Assembly: GCA_029936705.1 (NCBI GenBank)
Contig: JAPYSD010000229.1
Location: 1-6,217, forward strand
Origin: Croceicoccus sp.
GTDB taxonomy: Bacteria > Pseudomonadota > Alphaproteobacteria > Sphingomonadales > Sphingomonadaceae
DNA length: 6,217 nucleotides
Direction of reading: 5' to 3'
Shown here: piece by piece, positions 5,382-6,217 of the stretch
Position numbering within the stretch: position 1 is the stretch's first letter
Layout of the letters: every line of letters begins with the position of its first letter
Made by a program: the position numbers and the translations under genes
Notes under the pieces: model-generated
The model's database searches: none
What the model saw: only the letters and a program-made list of their open reading frames with translations
What the model was told of the DNA's origin: nothing

Positions 5382-6217
5382 TTATCTCGGCAGTTCGCTG
5401 ACGCCCATCAGAGCCTCGTCCACCGAACGCGCGCACTGGCGCCCTTCGCGGATGGCCCACACGACCAGGCTCTGCCCGCGGCGCATGTCGCCGCATGCCC
5501 AGACCTTGTCCTCGTTGGTGAGGTAGCTCTGCGTATCGGCCAGCACGTTGCCGCGCGCGTCATATTCGACGCCCGCCTGGTCCAGCATGCCGCCCTTGCG
5601 CGGGCCGACGAAGCCCATGGCCAGCAGGATCAGATCGGCCTTCAGCGTGAACTCGCTGCCCGGCACTTCCTTCATCTCGCGCCCCTGCCATTCCAGACGG
5701 ACGCATTCGAGGCCGGTCACCTTGCCGTTCTCGCCCACCACGCGCTTGGTCAGGATCGCCCAGTCGCGGTCCACGCCTTCCTCGTGGCTGGAGGAGGTGC
5801 GCAGCTTGAGCGGCCAGTTCGGCCAGGTCATCAGCTTGTCCTCCTTTTCGGGAGGCTTGGGCATGATCTCGATCTGGGTGACGCTGGCCGCGCCCTGGCG
5901 GTTCGAGGTACCGACGCAGTCGGAGCCGGTGTCGCCGCCGCCGATCACGATGACGTGCTTGTCGGTCGCGACCAGCGTTCCACGCGGGGCAGCGCGTTCC
6001 TCGCTGTCGCCCGCGTTGCGCTTGTTCTGCTGCATCAGGAATTCCATGGCGAGGCGAACCCCGCTCATTTCCGAACCCGGGATGTCCAGCGTGCGCGCAT
6101 CTTCCGCGCCGCCCGACAGCACCACGGCGTCGAAGTTTTCCTTCAGCGTCTTCATCGAGATATCGACACCCACCTCGGTGCTGGTGCGGATCGAGACGCC
6201 CTCGGCCTCCATCTGCG
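5382..6217 (-). CDS. gltD: Glutamate synthase [NADPH] small subunit, C-terminal part (5' end outside window)
   Basis: GltD is the flavoprotein small chain of glutamate synthase. It takes electrons from NADPH and passes them to the large subunit GltB, which makes glutamate from glutamine and 2-oxoglutarate (ammonia assimilation, cytoplasm). About 277 of the usual 480 or so residues are present; the N-terminal iron-sulfur and first FAD-binding parts lie beyond the right edge, and the frame stays open to 6217 (Gln precedes 'MEAEGVSI'). Visible motifs are 'FDAVVLSGGAEDARTLDIPG', the NADPH-binding 'VIVIGGGDTGSDCVG' (GGGDTG at 5942-5925), 'MPKPPEKEDKLMTWPNWP', typical of bacterial GltD, and the FAD-binding C terminus 'WACGDMRRGQSLVVWAIREG' (W codon at 5501-5499). 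The stop is 21 bases from the end of the hypothetical gene on the other strand. gltB, if adjacent, would be outside the window. Confidence 0.96.
   Translation of the reverse strand, partial: QMEAEGVSIRTSTEVGVDISMKTLKENFDAVVLSGGAEDARTLDIPGSEMSGVRLAMEFLMQQNKRNAGDSEERAAPRGTLVATDKHVIVIGGGDTGSDCVGTSNRQGAASVTQIEIMPKPPEKEDKLMTWPNWPLKLRTSSSHEEGVDRDWAILTKRVVGENGKVTGLECVRLEWQGREMKEVPGSEFTLKADLILLAMGFVGPRKGGMLDQAGVEYDARGNVLADTQSYLTNEDKVWACGDMRRGQSLVVWAIREGRQCARSVDEALMGVSELPR

Overview
The window is a GC-rich chromosomal stretch of ordinary, densely packed housekeeping genes. It most likely comes from an alphaproteobacterium of the order Sphingomonadales, perhaps Erythrobacteraceae-like. The order assignment is an inference from protein style and gene set (NrnC next to lptC-lptA, an alphaproteobacterial-type LptE, a HolA starting near 'VFFFCGPDEAG'); no rRNA or marker is present to prove it. 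There are no rRNA or tRNA genes, insertion sequences, CRISPR arrays or phage genes, and no sign of recent transfer.

Layout. (1) Bases 1-2111, plus strand: a tight run of leuS (3' end only), lptE and holA. leuS and lptE share one base, and lptE and holA overlap by 14 bases, so this looks like one transcript. (2) Bases 2108-3970, minus strand: nrnC, lptC and lptA, read from right to left. holA and lptA meet tail to tail and share a TTAA in which both stop codons lie. A 7-bp GC hairpin in the last holA codons is the only candidate terminator there. (3) Bases 3971-4090: the divergent intergenic space from which nrnC (left) and ung (right) start. (4) Bases 4091-5360, plus strand: ung (uracil-DNA glycosylase), then an unrecognised small protein with one membrane helix and a long Pro/Ala/Arg/Lys-rich tail. 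(5) Bases 5382-6217, minus strand: the C-terminal half of gltD (glutamate synthase small subunit), running off the right edge.

How the genes relate. LptE, LptC and LptA are parts of the lipopolysaccharide transport bridge: LptC in the inner membrane, LptA in the periplasm, LptE with LptD in the outer membrane. They sit here in two converging transcription units, and lptB, which often follows lptA, is not present. NrnC clears the last dinucleotides of RNA decay. LeuS, HolA (clamp loader delta), Ung (base excision repair) and GltD (ammonia assimilation) are unrelated core functions.

The most useful second looks are these: the NrnC identity, which pipelines tend to label ribonuclease D; the overlapping convergent stops with their hairpin; the missing lptB; and the uncharacterised membrane protein at 4797-5360. 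I see no convincing new biological system in this window.
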